Part shown: piece by piece, positions 61,415 to 64,000 of the stretch
Numbering within the stretch: the stretch's first letter is position 1
Layout: every line of letters starts with the position of its first letter
Origin: UBA4416 sp040387555
Lineage (GTDB): Bacteria; Bacteroidota; Bacteroidia; B-17B0; Aurantibacillaceae
Assembly (NCBI GenBank): GCA_040387555.1
Contig: JAZKDO010000001.1
Location: 310,001 to 374,000, forward strand
Reading direction: 5' to 3'
Length of the DNA: 64,000 nt
Notes under the pieces: generated by a model
Database searches by the model: none
The model's input: the letters and a program-made list of their open reading frames with translations, nothing else
What the model was told of the DNA's origin: nothing
Program-made: the position numbers and the translations under genes

Positions 61415-64000
61415 TTATTTTTTACCTAATAAAAATTCAAGTTTTATTATGCTTTGGTTGTATTGATTTAAGCTTGATAGATGGTTGGATTTAATTGTTA
61501 AAGCTGTTCTGATGCTTTGTAAATATTCCACATAACCAATCTCCCCGTATTTAAACCCCTTGTCTGCCTGTTTGATTATCAATTCGGCATTCGGAAGCGC
61601 ACTCTTTTCGTAATACTCCAAGGTGTTCTTATCCTGCATATATTCCTGCAAGTATTGAGAATATTGATTTTGAACATTAGTTTGATATTGCTCAAAATTA
61701 CTCTCCATAACCTTTTGATTTAATCCAGCAGCCTTTACTTTAGCGGTTTGAGGAACTATCCAAAGCGGAATAGAAACTCCAACCTGAAATCCGGTAAAAC
61801 GTTTTGATGCATCATAGTATTGGTCTGTTCCGTTGGTATTCTGATAGCCAATTAATGATTGATTAAAATAACCAATGGAAAATTCAGGAAGCACTTTAGC
61901 CGTCTCCACCTTCTTTTGTTTATTGCTGATTTCTATTTGTTGCTTCATATACAACAAATAGGGGTTTTGAGCATATGCTGTGCTGTCGGAAGGAAGGTTT
62001 AGTTCCAGTTTCGCAATTGGCTTTTGCTCTATCTGCACAGGCGTTTTGCTATTCATTAATGCTTGCAATTGCGATTGATAAATAAAAACATTCGATTGAT
62101 TTTGTGCCAGCAGATTTTTTATTTCCATTAATTGTGTTTCCGCAGTTGTTTTTTCAAGTAGCGTATTTTCACCTGCTTTAAAACGACTGATAGATGCATT
62201 GGAGAAAGAAGTAAAAATACTATCCTGACTCAACAACAAATTTCTTTCAGCTTGCAGATACTCTAAATAATGATAAACCGATTTAACCTGATTGATTAAT
62301 TCGTTTTGAGTTAACTGCAACTTTAATTCACTTCCCTTAATGTTGGCTTTGTTCAGTTGACTTTGACTGCTAAACAATGTAGGAAAGGGAATGCTTTGAG
62401 AAACTGAAATGTTGTTATCAGTATTAAGAGAGTTATATTGCCCGTGCATTAACGACACATTTGTTTTTCCAATGTCTGTTGATGTTTTCTTTAAGGCTTT
62501 ACTATAATCGATTTCGTAATTCCCGGCTTTAATACCTGCATTGTTTTTTAATGCTCCATCAATTGCTTGTTGCAATGTAAGTGGGTTATTAGTTTGAGCA
62601 TTGCTAAATACAGGAACTAATAGCATAAGAATAACTACTGCTGCATTGATCTGAATTTTATTTTTTGAATTTCCCATTCTTTCAAAAAACCAATACAATA
62701 CTGGCAACACCAACAATGTTAGTAGTGTAGCAGTTAGCAAACCTCCAATTACAACTGTTGCCAATGGTTTCTGAACTTCAGCACCTGAACCGTGCGATAA
62801 TGCCATTGGTAAAAAGCCAAGAGACGCTACCAATGCCGTCATAATCACCGGACGCAAACGTACCGATGTTCCTTGCAGGATAATTTCTTTTATATCTGTC
62901 ATACCTTCTGCTTTTAATCTGTTAAACTCTGCTATCAAAACTATTCCGTTCAATACTGCCACACCAAACAAAGCAATAAAACCAACACCTGCCGAAATAC
63001 TGAATGGCATATCTCTTAACCAAAGCGCAAACACGCCTCCAATAGCTGAAAGCGGAATGGCAGTAAAAATGAGAATACTTTGTTTGAACGAATGGAATGT
63101 AAAAAACAAGAGCATAAAAATTAAAAGTAAAGCCACAGGAACTGCAATTGATAAACGCTGGCGAGCCTCAATCAAATTTTTAAATGTTCCTCCGTAAGTA
63201 GGATAATAACCTGCACTAAATTTTACTTCTTTATCTACTTTGCTTTGCATTTCTTTTACAACACTTTCTATATCTCTGCCTCTTACATTAAATCCAACAG
63301 TAATTCTACGTTTGGCATCATCACGCTGAATTTGATTTGGACTAATCTTAAATTCAATTTCTGCTAATTGCGAAACAGGAACTTGATTTCCGTTTGGTGC
63401 TGTTACAAATAAACCTTTAATGTCATCTAAACTCTGACGGGTTTCTTTTTCCAAACGAACAACCATATCAAATCGTTTTTCTCCTTCATAAACATATCCG
63501 GCAGACTCTCCTGCAAATCCTGCGTTAATCACTTGGTTAACATCTTCGATATTTAACCCAAACTGCGCAATTTTATCTCTGTCGAATTTTACCACTATTT
63601 GTGATTGTCCGGTCACTTGTTCAACATAGATGTCTTGTGCGCCATCAATAGTGGCTGCAATTTTACCAAGTTTGGTTGCATAATCAGTCAACGTATTTAA
63701 ATCTTCGCCATATACTTTTACAACAACATCCTGCTTTGCGCCAGTCATTAATTCATTAAATCGCATTTGTATTGGTTGCTGAAAACCAAATGTAACGCCT
63801 GGAATATCTTCTAAGGCTTCTGCCATTTTCTTAGCTAATTCATCCCTCGTTTCGGCACTTGTCCATTCCGATTTATCTTTTAAGATTACCATCAAATCGC
63901 AAGCTTCAACAGGCATTGGATCGGTTGGAATTTCACCCGAACCAATTTTTCCAATTACCTCTTTTACTTCAGGAAATTTAGCTTTTAATATTTTTGCAGC
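61415..64000 (-). CDS. CzcA/CusA heavy-metal RND pump fused to a TolC-like channel, 5' end outside window
   Basis: The frame is open from the right edge (64000), where the residues read VIGKIGSGEIPTDPMP, to 61415. The first 440 residues are the second half of a CzcA pump (FGFQQPIQMRFNEL, then membrane helices ending YWFFERMGNSKN). Then a signal-like hydrophobic segment and a TolC-like domain (NPLTLQQAIDGALKNNAGIKAGNYE ...), so pump and outer-membrane factor are one chain, a fusion common in Bacteroidota. The first ATG in view (63916) is internal to the pump and not the start. Confidence 0.92.
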   Translation of the reverse strand, partial: AAKILKAKFPEVKEVIGKIGSGEIPTDPMPVEACDLMVILKDKSEWTSAETRDELAKKMAEALEDIPGVTFGFQQPIQMRFNELMTGAKQDVVVKVYGEDLNTLTDYATKLGKIAATIDGAQDIYVEQVTGQSQIVVKFDRDKIAQFGLNIEDVNQVINAGFAGESAGYVYEGEKRFDMVVRLEKETRQSLDDIKGLFVTAPNGNQVPVSQLAEIEFKISPNQIQRDDAKRRITVGFNVRGRDIESVVKEMQSKVDKEVKFSAGYYPTYGGTFKNLIEARQRLSIAVPVALLLIFMLLFFTFHSFKQSILIFTAIPLSAIGGVFALWLRDMPFSISAGVGFIALFGVAVLNGIVLIAEFNRLKAEGMTDIKEIILQGTSVRLRPVIMTALVASLGFLPMALSHGSGAEVQKPLATVVIGGLLTATLLTLLVLPVLYWFFERMGNSKNKIQINAAVVILMLLVPVFSNAQTNNPLTLQQAIDGALKNNAGIKAGNYEIDYSKALKKTSTDIGKTNVSLMHGQYNSLNTDNNISVSQSIPFPTLFSSQSQLNKANIKGSELKLQLTQNELINQVKSVYHYLEYLQAERNLLLSQDSIFTSFSNASISRFKAGENTLLEKTTAETQLMEIKNLLAQNQSNVFIYQSQLQALMNSKTPVQIEQKPIAKLELNLPSDSTAYAQNPYLLYMKQQIEISNKQKKVETAKVLPEFSIGYFNQSLIGYQNTNGTDQYYDASKRFTGFQVGVSIPLWIVPQTAKVKAAGLNQKVMESNFEQYQTNVQNQYSQYLQEYMQDKNTLEYYEKSALPNAELIIKQADKGFKYGEIGYVEYLQSIRTALTIKSNHLSSLNQYNQSIIKLEFLLGKK

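Noticed and set aside
63916..63916. ATG at 63916 as the start of the RND pump
   Set aside because: The frame is open to the window edge and the residues before it (GSGEIPTDP) belong to CzcA, so the true start lies outside.
1..64000. CRISPR arrays
   Set aside because: No regularly spaced direct repeats with unique spacers and no cas genes were seen.

Overview
The window reads as a chromosome segment of a low-GC Bacteroidota bacterium. The evidence is several promoters of the form TTTG-N18/19-TAnnTTTG, lineage-typical families (DUF4271, DUF5777, bTHX, OmpB-barrel-3 TonB receptors), A-rich leaders instead of Shine-Dalgarno sites, and the CzcA-TolC fusion seen in this phylum. I cannot name the genus.

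Positions 1-10,700 are ordinary chromosome: a YceI-like protein, a DUF5777 beta-barrel, DUF4271, a HemD with a histone-H1-like lysine-rich head, rnpA, purE/purK, bTHX, an S41 peptidase, a LON-domain protein, L25 and prs, ending at tRNA-Leu(CAA). Two copies of a dispersed hairpin repeat lie in intergenic gaps.

From the 3' end of tRNA-Leu a roughly 40 kb island begins (about 10,697-50,520). It opens with a large serine recombinase whose coding end runs through the tRNA. Next come an SOS-like DinB/DnaE/SRAP operon with a divergent S24 repressor and palindromic operator, a nuclease-helicase plus type III restriction-modification pair with a TcmP/Gp37-Gp68 pair, and a XRE-ImmA regulator with an altered metal motif. 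A compact + strand block of about 20 genes (29.0-43.6 kb) follows. It looks like a tailless virus-like module: jelly-roll-like proteins, many small membrane proteins, a transglutaminase-like protease, annexin-like repeats, PG-binding, amidase and YkuD-like proteins, holin- and spanin-like genes, Dam and a RadA-like ATPase. On the minus strand comes a retron: an msr-msd locus bracketed by a perfect 12-bp a1/a2 repeat, a retron-type RT, a HEPN-like protein and a small CxxC protein. An AlkB-like/methyltransferase pair faces a WYL regulator across two 17-bp palindromes.

At 50.4 kb a second serine recombinase begins, with the same kind of upstream small gene, the same roughly 185-bp leader, and a 15-bp core matching the one at tRNA-Leu. 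I infer two elements accreted in tandem. The second carries a heavy-metal efflux cluster on the minus strand (PepSY-like protein, TonB receptor, OmpR/HK pair, DUF3703, Zn/Cd-type P-type ATPase, CzcB, CzcA-TolC) that runs off the right edge.

The best candidates for something undescribed are the retron with a HEPN-like accessory protein and the tailless virus-like block. No homology search was possible; family names come from motifs and layout.
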